NCBI GenBank assembly: GCA_019090225.1
Contig: JAHRWI010000096.1
Coordinates: 1 to 18,700 of the forward strand
Reading direction: 5' to 3'
DNA length: 18,700 nucleotides
Origin: Porticoccaceae bacterium
GTDB lineage: Bacteria > Pseudomonadota > Gammaproteobacteria > Pseudomonadales > Porticoccaceae
The notes below the pieces were generated by a model that was given only the letters and a program-made list of their open reading frames with translations, did not search any database and had not been told where the DNA came from. This document shows positions 8,023 to 15,460 of this stretch, piece after piece. Numbering within the stretch: the stretch's first letter is position 1; each line of letters opens with the position of its first letter. The translations under genes were made by a program, and so were the position numbers.

Positions 8023-8994
8023 TTATTTAGCCGGTGCCAGCATATCAATGGCTTTTCTTGTCGCATCAAGGCGACCTTCATTAACCGGGCTAATCGCCAG
8101 TATGGGCATGCCTGCGCCTGCCTCATGGAAGGCAGCAAGCTGATCTCGGCACTGTCCGGCTGAACCAAACACGCATACTTCTTCGACCATTTTATCGCTG
8201 ACTTTGGTAGCCGCCAATTTCCGATCCCGTTCCTGCCAGGCCACTTCCAACCCGTTTACTTCATCTTCAAAACCACTGGCCCGCCACTGTTTCCGATAGT
8301 TGGGCATCTGGCCAAAAAACGCCAGGTTGTAACGTGCCGCCGAGCGGGCAGCATCGACATCATCTGAGACAAAAGTAGGAATACTCATCACGCAGTCAAT
8401 GTCATCAGGGTCTTTACCCACGCCTTTGGCTGCATTTTTTGCGGTATCCACCAGGGTTTTTATATAAGGGCGTCCGGTCAGAAACGGCATAATACCATCG
8501 CCCTCCTGACCGCCTATTTCTGCGCTTTCTGGTGTCAGCGCCGCCACTAGTACCTGGGCTGAATACTTCGTGGGCCGAGCTTTAAATAAACCGGTGCCGC
8601 CCTCGCCACTCAGGTATTGCTTAACATCATGGGTATATTCACGCAGATATTTGCGGGGTTTATTCATATCAATTCCCAGCGATTTGAGCACCTGGCGATG
8701 GCTCATACCCAGGCCAAGGATCAAGCGGCCCTCGGTCATTTCGGTAATCGTCCAGGCCGTCATTGCCGCCAGAAAAGGGTGGCGAAAATAGATATTGGCG
8801 ATATTGGTACCGACTTTGATGGTCGAGGTACCAATACCAATGGCCATGGCATTAGCCAGGGCGTCACCGGCACCTTCGTTGACCAACATAGCGTCAAAGC
8901 CTTTATCTTCAGCCATCTTACCCAGCTCGACAAATTCCTGGGGTGGGGCGTCCGTTACAGTTGAAAGTACAAAACCAAGGCGATGATTAGACAT
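8023..8994 (-). CDS. Luciferase-like (LLM class) flavin-dependent oxidoreductase
   Basis: A 323-residue TIM-barrel protein of the bacterial luciferase-like family, using FMNH2 or F420 for oxidation or monooxygenation. Family features are the N-terminal strand LGFVLST, the VNEG segment, VGTNIANIYFRHP (around 60-75) and TEMTEGRLILGLGMSH (around 84-100), which shapes the cofactor pocket. The C-terminal half ends in a helical region with FHEAGAGMPILAIS. GGLGxSH-type segments are common in F420-type members, but gammaproteobacteria generally lack F420 biosynthesis, so FMN is more likely. GGGAG lies about 6 nt before ATG 8994. It sits between the SDR cluster (78-nt gap) and an HsaA-like monooxygenase (44-nt gap), which suggests cotranscription. 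The substrate is unknown. Confidence 0.88.
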   Translation of the reverse strand: MSNHRLGFVLSTVTDAPPQEFVELGKMAEDKGFDAMLVNEGAGDALANAMAIGIGTSTIKVGTNIANIYFRHPFLAAMTAWTITEMTEGRLILGLGMSHRQVLKSLGIDMNKPRKYLREYTHDVKQYLSGEGGTGLFKARPTKYSAQVLVAALTPESAEIGGQEGDGIMPFLTGRPYIKTLVDTAKNAAKGVGKDPDDIDCVMSIPTFVSDDVDAARSAARYNLAFFGQMPNYRKQWRASGFEDEVNGLEVAWQERDRKLAATKVSDKMVEEVCVFGSAGQCRDQLAAFHEAGAGMPILAISPVNEGRLDATRKAIDMLAPAK

Positions 8995-9072
8995 TTTTAT
9001 CTCCCTCTTTATTGTTGTCTTTATGCATTCTATTTTTACATGGGGTTTTTATATGCAGTTTTTAACACCGGC

Positions 9073-9843
9073 TTATAAAGTCATGCCCATTCGGAACGCG
9101 GCATCGAGGCGGATCACTTCGCCATTGAGCATAGAGTTTTCGACGATGTGGCAGGCCATCTGGGCAAATTCAGAGGGCTTCCCGGCGCGCTTGGGGAAGG
9201 GAATGCTGGACTTCAGCCGCTCAAAGCCATCTGGCCCTGTTTCCGACCGGGCCAGCGGCGTATCGAAAACACCTGGCGCGATGGTCATAACCCGAATACC
9301 GTAGCCGGACAAATCCCGCGCCATGGGCAGGGTCATGCCCGCCACACCGGCTTTAGCGGCAGCATAAGCGGTATCCCCCACCGGGCCATCAAAGGCAAAT
9401 ATCGATGCCACATTGACGATGACGCCACGTTCACCGTCTTCATTGAGCGGTTCAAGGGTGGAAATATCCGTTGAAGCCAGTCGGCAGACATCAAAGGTGC
9501 CGGTGAGGTTAACATTAACCACACGCATAAAATCACCCAGCGGATGTGGTCCTTTGCGACTGGTGATTTTGCGGCCGATGCCTATGCCAGCGACATTCAT
9601 GACGATGCGGGCGACACCCAGCTTGTCCTTTACGGTAGCCATGGCCGCCGCGACGCTATCCGTGTCGGCAACGTCTACTTTTACAGCAATACCACCCACC
9701 TCATCGGCGATGGTTTTAGCCAGGTCTTCATTTAAGTCGAGCACTGCGACTTTTGCACCTTTGGCCGCCAGAGCGCGAACGGTATCAGCGCCGAGGCCCG
9801 AGGCCCCGCCGGTGACAATGGCTATTTGATCTTTAATTTCCAT
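9073..9843 (-). CDS. Short-chain dehydrogenase, HSD10-like (paralogue 1)
   Basis: A 256-residue SDR resembling 17-beta-HSD type 10 / type II 3-hydroxyacyl-CoA dehydrogenases, which oxidise 3-hydroxyacyl-CoA or hydroxysteroids with NAD. TGGASGLG (11-18), Asp36 (NAD preference), DV (57-58), Ser147, Tyr160 and Lys164 form a complete active site. The second Asn of the usual NNAG is replaced, giving NVAG (83-86). The tail MLNGEVIRLD is typical of this subgroup. It is the least similar of the three tandem paralogues, with a distinct DAAFRMGMTL ending. GGAG precedes ATG 9843 by 8 nt. Gaps of 55 and 78 nt to its neighbours fit one transcript. Side-chain beta-oxidation or alcohol oxidation are equally possible. 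Confidence 0.9.
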   Translation of the reverse strand: MEIKDQIAIVTGGASGLGADTVRALAAKGAKVAVLDLNEDLAKTIADEVGGIAVKVDVADTDSVAAAMATVKDKLGVARIVMNVAGIGIGRKITSRKGPHPLGDFMRVVNVNLTGTFDVCRLASTDISTLEPLNEDGERGVIVNVASIFAFDGPVGDTAYAAAKAGVAGMTLPMARDLSGYGIRVMTIAPGVFDTPLARSETGPDGFERLKSSIPFPKRAGKPSEFAQMACHIVENSMLNGEVIRLDAAFRMGMTL

Positions 9844-9898
9844 TTTTTTCTCCAGATTATTTCAAAAATAAATATTTAATTTTTTAGCACACCGGCTG

Positions 9899-10657
9899 CT
9901 AGGTCGCTCGCAAACCACCATCGAGGCGGATTACTTCGCCGTTCAGCATGGGGTTCTGACATATATGCAGGGCCAGTTTGCCGAATTCAGCCGGTTGCCC
10001 TGCGCGCTTGGGAAAAGGCACGCTTTCGGTCATGGTTTCGGGATCACCGCGCAGTACTTCTGCCGCCAGAGGCGTATTAAAAACACCTGGGGCGATAGTC
10101 ACAACACGAACACCATAGCCAGCTAAATCACGCGCCATAGGCAGAGTCATACCAATCACCGCAGCTTTGGTGGCCGCATAGGCCGTTTGACCTCGCGGAC
10201 CATCGAGACCGGCGACAGAGGCGACGTTAACAATAACCCCCTGCTCTTCGCCATCAAGTCGATCCAGTTGTCGTACCAGATCAGCGCCCAGGCGGCAGAC
10301 GTTAAACGTACCAGTAAGGTTAACCGCAATCTGTTTGCCCAGGGCATCGAGAGGTTGAGGACCCCCACCGCGTGTGGCGATACGTCCGGCAATATCGATG
10401 CCTGCACAGTTGATAAATATGCGCGGTGCACCGTTGCTCTCAGTTACTTGCTTCAGAGCCTTAAGCACTGAGGCCTCGTCAGCCACATCACAGGCGACAG
10501 CTAAACAGGCCAATTCACTGGCTGTTTGCTGGGCCAGTTCCAGATTGCGATCAAAGAGCGCAACCTTTGCACCCTGCTCAACAAACAGTCGGGCAGCGCC
10601 CGCACCGAGGCCGGAAGCTCCACCGGTAATAACAACACTTGTTCCTTTTATATCCAT
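9899..10657 (-). CDS. Short-chain dehydrogenase, HSD10-like (paralogue 2)
   Basis: A 252-residue SDR colinear with its two neighbours. TGGASGLG (11-18), Asp36, DV (57-58), Ser147, Tyr160 and Lys164 are all in the same positions, so it should be an active NAD-dependent dehydrogenase. The NNAG motif reads NCAG (83-86). The stretch AGIDIA (85-90) is shared exactly with paralogue 3, and PMLNGEVIRLDGG closes the protein as in HSD10-type enzymes. The upstream gap of 104 nt is the largest inside the SDR trio and carries operator-like repeats, so this gene may have its own regulated promoter. The ATG at 10657 overlaps a 12-nt leader sequence shared with paralogue 3. The substrate is not known. Confidence 0.9.
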   Translation of the reverse strand: MDIKGTSVVITGGASGLGAGAARLFVEQGAKVALFDRNLELAQQTASELACLAVACDVADEASVLKALKQVTESNGAPRIFINCAGIDIAGRIATRGGGPQPLDALGKQIAVNLTGTFNVCRLGADLVRQLDRLDGEEQGVIVNVASVAGLDGPRGQTAYAATKAAVIGMTLPMARDLAGYGVRVVTIAPGVFNTPLAAEVLRGDPETMTESVPFPKRAGQPAEFGKLALHICQNPMLNGEVIRLDGGLRAT

Positions 10658-10685
10658 TTTTTTCGCCTACTCTTTGTTATCGAGG

Positions 10686-10695
10686 TGGTCATCTA
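10686..10695. repeat. Direct repeat copy of the operator half-site
   Basis: TGGTCATCTA here is identical to 10710-10719. The start-to-start distance of 24 bp is a little over two helix turns. The other half of this copy is not conserved, so it would be a partial site. Confidence 0.4.
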
Positions 10696-10705
10696 GATAC
10701 CTATT

Positions 10706-10719
10706 TAGATGGTCATCTA
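10706..10719. promoter_or_regulatory. Operator-like palindrome upstream of SDR paralogue 2
   Basis: TAGATGGTCATCTA has perfect 6-bp arms (TAGATG/CATCTA) around a 2-bp centre. Its half TGGTCATCTA recurs as a direct copy at 10686-10695, 24 bp away. On the minus strand TATAGA, a possible -10, overlaps the palindrome edge. Size and symmetry suit a TetR-type repressor, but no regulator gene is in the window. Confidence 0.4.
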
Positions 10720-10761
10720 TACAATCTTGTTTGTTCGTAATCGTTTCAGTAAAACGCTAAA

Positions 10762-11523
10762 TTAAGCGCCCAGGCGCACCGCACCATCAATGCGAATCAT
10801 TTCACCATTGAGCATCGAATTTTCGGCGATTTGTTGCACCAGGGCACCGAACTCCAGAGGGTTACCCCAACGTTTAGGGAAAGGCACGGTGGGAATAATA
10901 TTGTCTATCCACTCCTGAGGAATACCCGAAGCCAGCGGTGTTTCGAACATGCCCGGCGCAATGGTCATCACACGAATACCGTAGGGAGCGAGATCGCGGG
11001 CCATGGGCAATGCCATACCCTGCACACCGGCTTTCGATGCCGCATAAGCTGCCTGGCCCACAGGCCCATCCTGGGCAACCACCGAGGCGATATTAATCAC
11101 CACGCCCCGCTCACCATCTTCATCGAGAGGATCGAGACCGATCATCCCGTAGGCCGCTACCCGACCCACATTAAAGGTACCTGTCAGGTTAACTTTGATG
11201 ACCCGCTCAAATTCATCCAGGGGATGCGCGCCTTTGGGGCTGGCAGTGCGCACGGCGATATCAATACCCGCCGCGTTCAATACGATTCGGGGAGTACCCA
11301 GGGTATCAACCACTTTGGCGATGGCGGCTTCCACACCCGGGCCATCACTAACATCACATTCAACGGCCATACCGCCCAGTTCCGCCGCTAGTTCTTCGGC
11401 CAATGCAAGGTTTCTGTCCAGCAAGGCACATTTGGCCCCTGCTTTAGTGAGTACCCTTGCAGCGCCAGCACCAAGTCCCGAAGCACCTCCGGTTATCAAA
11501 GCCACTTGTCCAGTTACATTCAT
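10762..11523 (-). CDS. Short-chain dehydrogenase, HSD10-like (paralogue 3)
   Basis: A 253-residue NAD-type SDR, first of the tandem trio in transcription order. TGGASGLG (11-18), Asp36, DV (57-58), Ser147, Tyr160 and Lys164 align exactly with the paralogues; NNAG reads NAAG (83-86). It is closest to paralogue 2 (TGGASGLGAGAAR, DRNL and AGIDIA shared). The frame could begin at TTG 11547, adding MAKKIEVD, but ATG 11523 is preferred: AGAGGT lies 4 nt ahead of it and the resulting N-terminus matches both paralogues. It follows the MFS gene by 77 nt. Likely role is oxidation of a hydroxyacyl-CoA or cyclic alcohol intermediate, inferred from family and context. Confidence 0.9.
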   Translation of the reverse strand: MNVTGQVALITGGASGLGAGAARVLTKAGAKCALLDRNLALAEELAAELGGMAVECDVSDGPGVEAAIAKVVDTLGTPRIVLNAAGIDIAVRTASPKGAHPLDEFERVIKVNLTGTFNVGRVAAYGMIGLDPLDEDGERGVVINIASVVAQDGPVGQAAYAASKAGVQGMALPMARDLAPYGIRVMTIAPGMFETPLASGIPQEWIDNIIPTVPFPKRWGNPLEFGALVQQIAENSMLNGEMIRIDGAVRLGA

Positions 11524-11527
11524 ATCT

Positions 11528-11533
11528 ACCTCT
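11528..11533 (-). promoter_or_regulatory. Ribosome-binding site that sets the SDR paralogue 3 start
   Basis: AGAGGT on the minus strand, 4 nt before ATG 11523. It lies inside the longer frame that begins at TTG 11547, which argues against that upstream start. Confidence 0.55.
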
Positions 11534-11600
11534 ATTTTTTTCGCCAATAAATTAGGTCACAACAATAAAACAAATCACATTAAATAAACTACATTTTAGA

Positions 11601-12929
11601 TCAAGGTATCTGTCTCGGTGCAGGGTTAGGCAAACGCGGCGCGGCTAGCCACAATAATAGCGGCGCTAGTAGCGCGAGTGCAGCACTAACGATGAGCATC
11701 GCAGTATAGTCGCCCGTGACGTCGTATAACCAGCCACCCAACCACGCACCCAGGGCAGCACCCAAGGATCCAGAAATTGCCAGAGTCCCGAATATTGATG
11801 GGAAAAACGGGCTGGTGAATAAATCCCGAGCCGTGGCTGGAAAGATTGGCGTATTCGCGCCATAACCCAGACCAACAAATATTGCGAAAGCCACCGCCAC
11901 CCATAAGGCGACGACCGAACTGAGATAAACCAGCGCACCGACAGCCAGGAGCATGCAGATCGAGGCCATGGTATAGGCTCGCTCACGACCAATGCGATCA
12001 GAAAGGTTACCCCAAAATAATTGCCCGGCAATGCTCGCAACGCCGATGACGCCAGCGATAAACGAGCTTTGAGTTTTATCGATACCCTGATCGACCATAA
12101 AGGCAAACTGATGCATAAGCAGTATTTGCGAGACACAGGCTCCCGCCATAAAGCAGCCCCACGCCAACCAGAAACGCGGTGAGCGGAGCGCGGTTTTAAG
12201 CACCCAATCGTGATACAGCGGTTGGGTAACTGCAATTGGTTGAGCTTGCGGCTGTTTACTATCTTGCGAATTAGCAGGCTCTGACGAGGTTGCTTGTTCT
12301 GCACGGTGCTCTGACTGCTGCCCCGACTGATGACCCGGCCTGTTTGCCAATCTAGCCGCTGGCACTTTTAGCAAAATCAAGGCTGAGGGAATAATCCACA
12401 GTGGCCCCAAAGCGGCCAGACTTAAAAAAGTATTCCGCCAACCGAGCGACTCAATCAGTGCGTTAACCAATGGCAGCACTACGAGAATACCAAAGCCAAT
12501 ACCCGCCATCGCAAAGCCCAAAGCCGTGCCGAGGGTATCGGGATACCAGCGTTCGACGCAGACGATAAAAGGTATCCACCCTGCCTGGGCAATACCTATG
12601 GCCGAGACGATGCCAAAGGTGAAATATAGCTGCCACCAGGTTTGCACTTGAGAGGTCATGGCCATGCCCAGGGCAAACACCAGGCCCCCCAGGGCGATCA
12701 CCCGCTGAGCGCCGAATTTTTCCACCAGGCGACCATTCAGCGGTCCCGACAAACCATGAACCACACTCATCACCGAAATCGCACCGGCGGTAAGTGAGCG
12801 ACTCCAGCCCATATCATCCACCAACGCAACAAGAAACACCGAGTACGCGAACCAGACACCGTAGACAATGCCGAGCGTGACAAAGCAAACCAGCACGGCC
12901 ATGGGGCCATGCCATTTTTTATTGGACAT
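11601..12929 (-). CDS. MFS carrier, monocarboxylate/oxalate-formate (MCT/OFA-like) type
   Basis: A 442-residue inner-membrane transporter with about 12 predicted helices in two six-helix halves. The motif A-like segment GRLVEKFGAQRV (66-77) follows helix 2, and FWGNLSDRIGRERAY is its counterpart in the second half. The N-terminal pattern (YGVWFAYSVFLVALVDDMGWSRS) is typical of monocarboxylate/oxalate-formate-like MFS members. A hydrophilic loop at about 191-245 between helices 6 and 7 is unusually rich in Gln, Ser and Ala. AAGGA precedes ATG 12929. It heads the SDR/luciferase/monooxygenase gene set, so it may import the substrate or an organic acid intermediate of the pathway; that is inference. 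Confidence 0.88.
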   Translation of the reverse strand: MSNKKWHGPMAVLVCFVTLGIVYGVWFAYSVFLVALVDDMGWSRSLTAGAISVMSVVHGLSGPLNGRLVEKFGAQRVIALGGLVFALGMAMTSQVQTWWQLYFTFGIVSAIGIAQAGWIPFIVCVERWYPDTLGTALGFAMAGIGFGILVVLPLVNALIESLGWRNTFLSLAALGPLWIIPSALILLKVPAARLANRPGHQSGQQSEHRAEQATSSEPANSQDSKQPQAQPIAVTQPLYHDWVLKTALRSPRFWLAWGCFMAGACVSQILLMHQFAFMVDQGIDKTQSSFIAGVIGVASIAGQLFWGNLSDRIGRERAYTMASICMLLAVGALVYLSSVVALWVAVAFAIFVGLGYGANTPIFPATARDLFTSPFFPSIFGTLAISGSLGAALGAWLGGWLYDVTGDYTAMLIVSAALALLAPLLLWLAAPRLPNPAPRQIP

Positions 12930-12953
12930 AAAATTCCTTAGGGGAAAAACAAA

Positions 12954-12990
12954 GCCGCCTGCCCCGCGATCGACACAAGGGGCAAACGGC
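12954..12990 (-). terminator. Terminator-like hairpin between methyltransferase and MFS genes
   Basis: GCCG and GCCCC pair with GGGGC and CGGC around a 3+3 internal loop and a 13-nt loop. On the minus strand the stem is followed directly by TTTGTTTTT. It lies about 90 nt after the methyltransferase stop and 25 nt ahead of the MFS start, so it may divide the block into two transcription units or attenuate read-through. Confidence 0.5.
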
Positions 12991-13077
12991 CAGCCGGATT
13001 ATTGATTCAGTTCTAGCGGCAGATACCCACTAAAAACTGAACCTTCCCCAAGTATAACTACCGAATAGCAGATGACA

Positions 13078-14142
13078 TCAGGGTCTGATTTCGTAGAGCG
13101 CACTGAGCGGATGCACAATGGGTAAACGCCGCACCGAACTAAAACCCGCTTCGCTACTAAACTCTTTGACCTTAGATTCAGGCAGGCCCACCGTACCCAG
13201 GCCCATACCACCCTGACCAAGGGACGAGGTCATACAAAAGTGCAGGCTGGCACCCAGTTTGAACACGGCCAGAGGACCTTCGTTATCGGCGGGATCATCG
13301 GTGCAGTCAACATCCATCAACACGTAGATGCCGTCATCCTTACAGGCCTGACGCAGGGCTTTTAAACCGCCTTTTGGGTCGGCCATATCATGGATCAGGT
13401 CGAAGGTTGCCACTACATCAAACTTGCCAGGCACGCCTTTGGAGATGTCGTGAATTTCAAATTCAACCCGATCACTCACACCCTCCTCCTCGGCTGTAAG
13501 CCGGGCCTTTTCGATATTCTCAGGGAATAAATCATAACCATGAAAACTGGCTTTAGGAAAAGCTTTCGCCAACTCAATGGTGGATCGACCCGCACCGCAA
13601 CCAAAGTCGGCAAAGGAGCCACCGTTTTCGAGTTTAGCCTGTACATCAGGCATTTCCGGTAGCCATTGGCTAACCAGCAGGTTTTTGTAGCGCACACAGG
13701 AGTTATGCTCAAGACCTCTCCAGAAGTCAGCCGGATAAGTCTCATAGTCGATACCACCACCCTGTTGAAATGCCTCGATTAAATCTTCGTAGGGCTGCAT
13801 AAATCCGGTAAACATTTTGAATAAACCACCCTGATAAAGCGGCCCGCCGACTTCAACCAAAACCGGAATATGTGCTTCGGGCATGGAGACTTCACGAGTT
13901 TGTTTATCGAAATCCAGATAACCAGCCAGGGATATGCCGTAAATCCATTCGCGAAGATAACGTTCGTTGAGACCAGTTCTGTCGGCCAGCGCCTGGCTCG
14001 TCGCCGGGCCGTTTTCTGCCAGATCCTTGAACAATTCAAGCCTATCGCCGATAGCGCACAGACGTATGGTCATCATCCCTGTTGCATCGCCAATAACTTT
14101 ACCGACAAATTCCATTGCTTCTTTGCTTGGTGCTTGTGACAT
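13078..14142 (-). CDS. SAM-dependent methyltransferase with N-terminal winged helix
   Basis: A 354-residue class I methyltransferase. Residues about 25-85 form the winged-helix dimerisation domain found in Rv2258c-like and plant O-methyltransferase-like proteins (RLELFKDLAENGPATSQALA, then RTGLNERYLREW). The SAM-binding motif I is FADFGCGAGRS (177-187), the acidic residue of motif II is Asp204 in GYDLF, and TFDLIHDMADP (247-257) is motif IV-like. The C-terminus carries LMDVD and a final strand region. Acceptors in this group are usually small molecules, often a hydroxyl on an aromatic or a natural product. GGAGG lies 7 nt before ATG 14142. It sits 80 nt after an HsaA-like hydroxylase, consistent with methylation of a hydroxylated intermediate, though this is unproven. 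Confidence 0.88.
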   Translation of the reverse strand: MSQAPSKEAMEFVGKVIGDATGMMTIRLCAIGDRLELFKDLAENGPATSQALADRTGLNERYLREWIYGISLAGYLDFDKQTREVSMPEAHIPVLVEVGGPLYQGGLFKMFTGFMQPYEDLIEAFQQGGGIDYETYPADFWRGLEHNSCVRYKNLLVSQWLPEMPDVQAKLENGGSFADFGCGAGRSTIELAKAFPKASFHGYDLFPENIEKARLTAEEEGVSDRVEFEIHDISKGVPGKFDVVATFDLIHDMADPKGGLKALRQACKDDGIYVLMDVDCTDDPADNEGPLAVFKLGASLHFCMTSSLGQGGMGLGTVGLPESKVKEFSSEAGFSSVRRLPIVHPLSALYEIRP

Positions 14143-14222
14143 AAAACGCCTCCAGAAAAGGGTTAAACCATTAAAAACTATGGTATCAAGTGGAAACTCT
14201 AACGCCGCTTAAACAAGACAAA

Positions 14223-15413
14223 TCAAAACGAAGGTTCCAGGGGTTCACCGCCCAACATCACCGCTCCGGCGGAATGGTGGAAACTTCGGCGCGCATCAAT
14301 GGCGGCAATAATGGCGTGGATATTTGCCAGGCAGCGCTCCAGGGCATGGCCCTGCATAAAAGCCGCTCGGGAACCTTTGGTATACAGATTACTGATCATT
14401 GCTCTGGCGACATCACCCGCGTAGAAACTGGATGAATACAGTTCGGCCTTGATCTCATTGGGCACCAACTGGTCTCGACGGCTGTAATCCCAGGAGCTGG
14501 AGAAAGCTTCTAGGCAACCGGCATGAATAGCGCGCAATGCAGCACTGGCATCGGCCACGGCAATTTGGGTTTCGGTTTGATCCCTGAGCGCCTTGCCGGT
14601 TACCGAGGACACTTTCGATTTAATTTCCTCAGAAGCCGCTTCAATAGCTCCTTTCAGTACCCCCACAGCTACGGCGGCGAAGATAGGCAAGGTCAGTGGT
14701 GTCGGTGAGCCCCGAAACAAAGGTCGGTCGATCACGGGCGGACTGCCCGGCACACAGGCCATCGCCTCAGAAACAAATACCTCGTTAGCATTAAGCTGAT
14801 TACTGCCGGTGCCCCGCATCGCTGCGGCATCCTGCCAGGTCTGAACGATTTCCAGGTCTTTGGTCGGCACCAGAAAGAGCCTAACATCGGGACGCCCGTT
14901 GCTATTCATTCGCACCTCACCGTCTTCTATGACCCGGCCTGCGAGAGCGCACCACAGGGCATCATCACAGCCTGACACCACCGGCCAGGAACCCGTGAGA
15001 CGGTAACCACCCTCCACAGCTGTCGCCTCCGCCAGTGCCACGGCGGAAAAGCCGAAGTTCCGATCAACATCGGCGAACATCGCATTGCGTTCGGCCTCGG
15101 GAATCAGTGCCGACATCATGCAGGGAACCATAGAATTAACGATCAACCAGCTGACTGCCGGGTCGGCAGCACTAATCTCAACGGTGGCATTAAAGGCTTC
15201 CGTGGGGCTTACTTCGAGGCCGCCCACTTCCATGGGCGCAAACATACGAAACAAACCGGCTTTACCGGCTGCTTGGATCACTTCATCGCTTAGTCGGGCC
15301 TGCAACTCACCCGCTCGGCGATGTTCGCTGATTAACGGTCGTAACGCTGTTGCCGCTTCAACAATTGATCCTGCTCCCACATCTGATTTTTCAGCCACAA
15401 CCCATCGCTCCAT
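14223..15413 (-). CDS. HsaA-like flavin-dependent monooxygenase (second copy of family)
   Basis: A 396-residue acyl-CoA dehydrogenase-fold protein of the group D flavin monooxygenase type, the same family as the gene at 6788-7978 but clearly diverged. Ser147 in VVSGCDDALW matches the active-site serine segment. AAMRGTGSNQLNANEVFV is the flavin-contact region, and FHHSAG near the C-terminus holds the expected histidine. The start is uncertain: TTG 15416 and ATG 15413 have no Shine-Dalgarno sequence, whereas GTG 15398 has GGAG 9 nt ahead of it. It ends in TGA. It is 47 nt downstream of an amidohydrolase and 80 nt upstream of the methyltransferase, which fits one operon. No flavin reductase is adjacent. 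An acyl-CoA dehydrogenase function cannot be excluded. Confidence 0.8.
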   Translation of the reverse strand: MERWVVAEKSDVGAGSIVEAATALRPLISEHRRAGELQARLSDEVIQAAGKAGLFRMFAPMEVGGLEVSPTEAFNATVEISAADPAVSWLIVNSMVPCMMSALIPEAERNAMFADVDRNFGFSAVALAEATAVEGGYRLTGSWPVVSGCDDALWCALAGRVIEDGEVRMNSNGRPDVRLFLVPTKDLEIVQTWQDAAAMRGTGSNQLNANEVFVSEAMACVPGSPPVIDRPLFRGSPTPLTLPIFAAVAVGVLKGAIEAASEEIKSKVSSVTGKALRDQTETQIAVADASAALRAIHAGCLEAFSSSWDYSRRDQLVPNEIKAELYSSSFYAGDVARAMISNLYTKGSRAAFMQGHALERCLANIHAIIAAIDARRSFHHSAGAVMLGGEPLEPSF

Positions 15414-15460
15414 CAAAAATAGTTGATGGATCTTACAGGATCGAAAGTTAACATTCCAAA

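Noticed and set aside
10831..11391. 186-residue plus-strand frame opposite SDR paralogue 3
   Set aside because: Similar antisense frames occur opposite the other SDR copies because of shared codon pattern; it has no ribosome site or family resemblance.
11666..12304. 212-residue minus-strand frame inside the MFS carrier
   Set aside because: An alternate-frame shadow of a strongly supported membrane protein; its Arg/Ser/Leu-rich composition is typical of out-of-frame translation.
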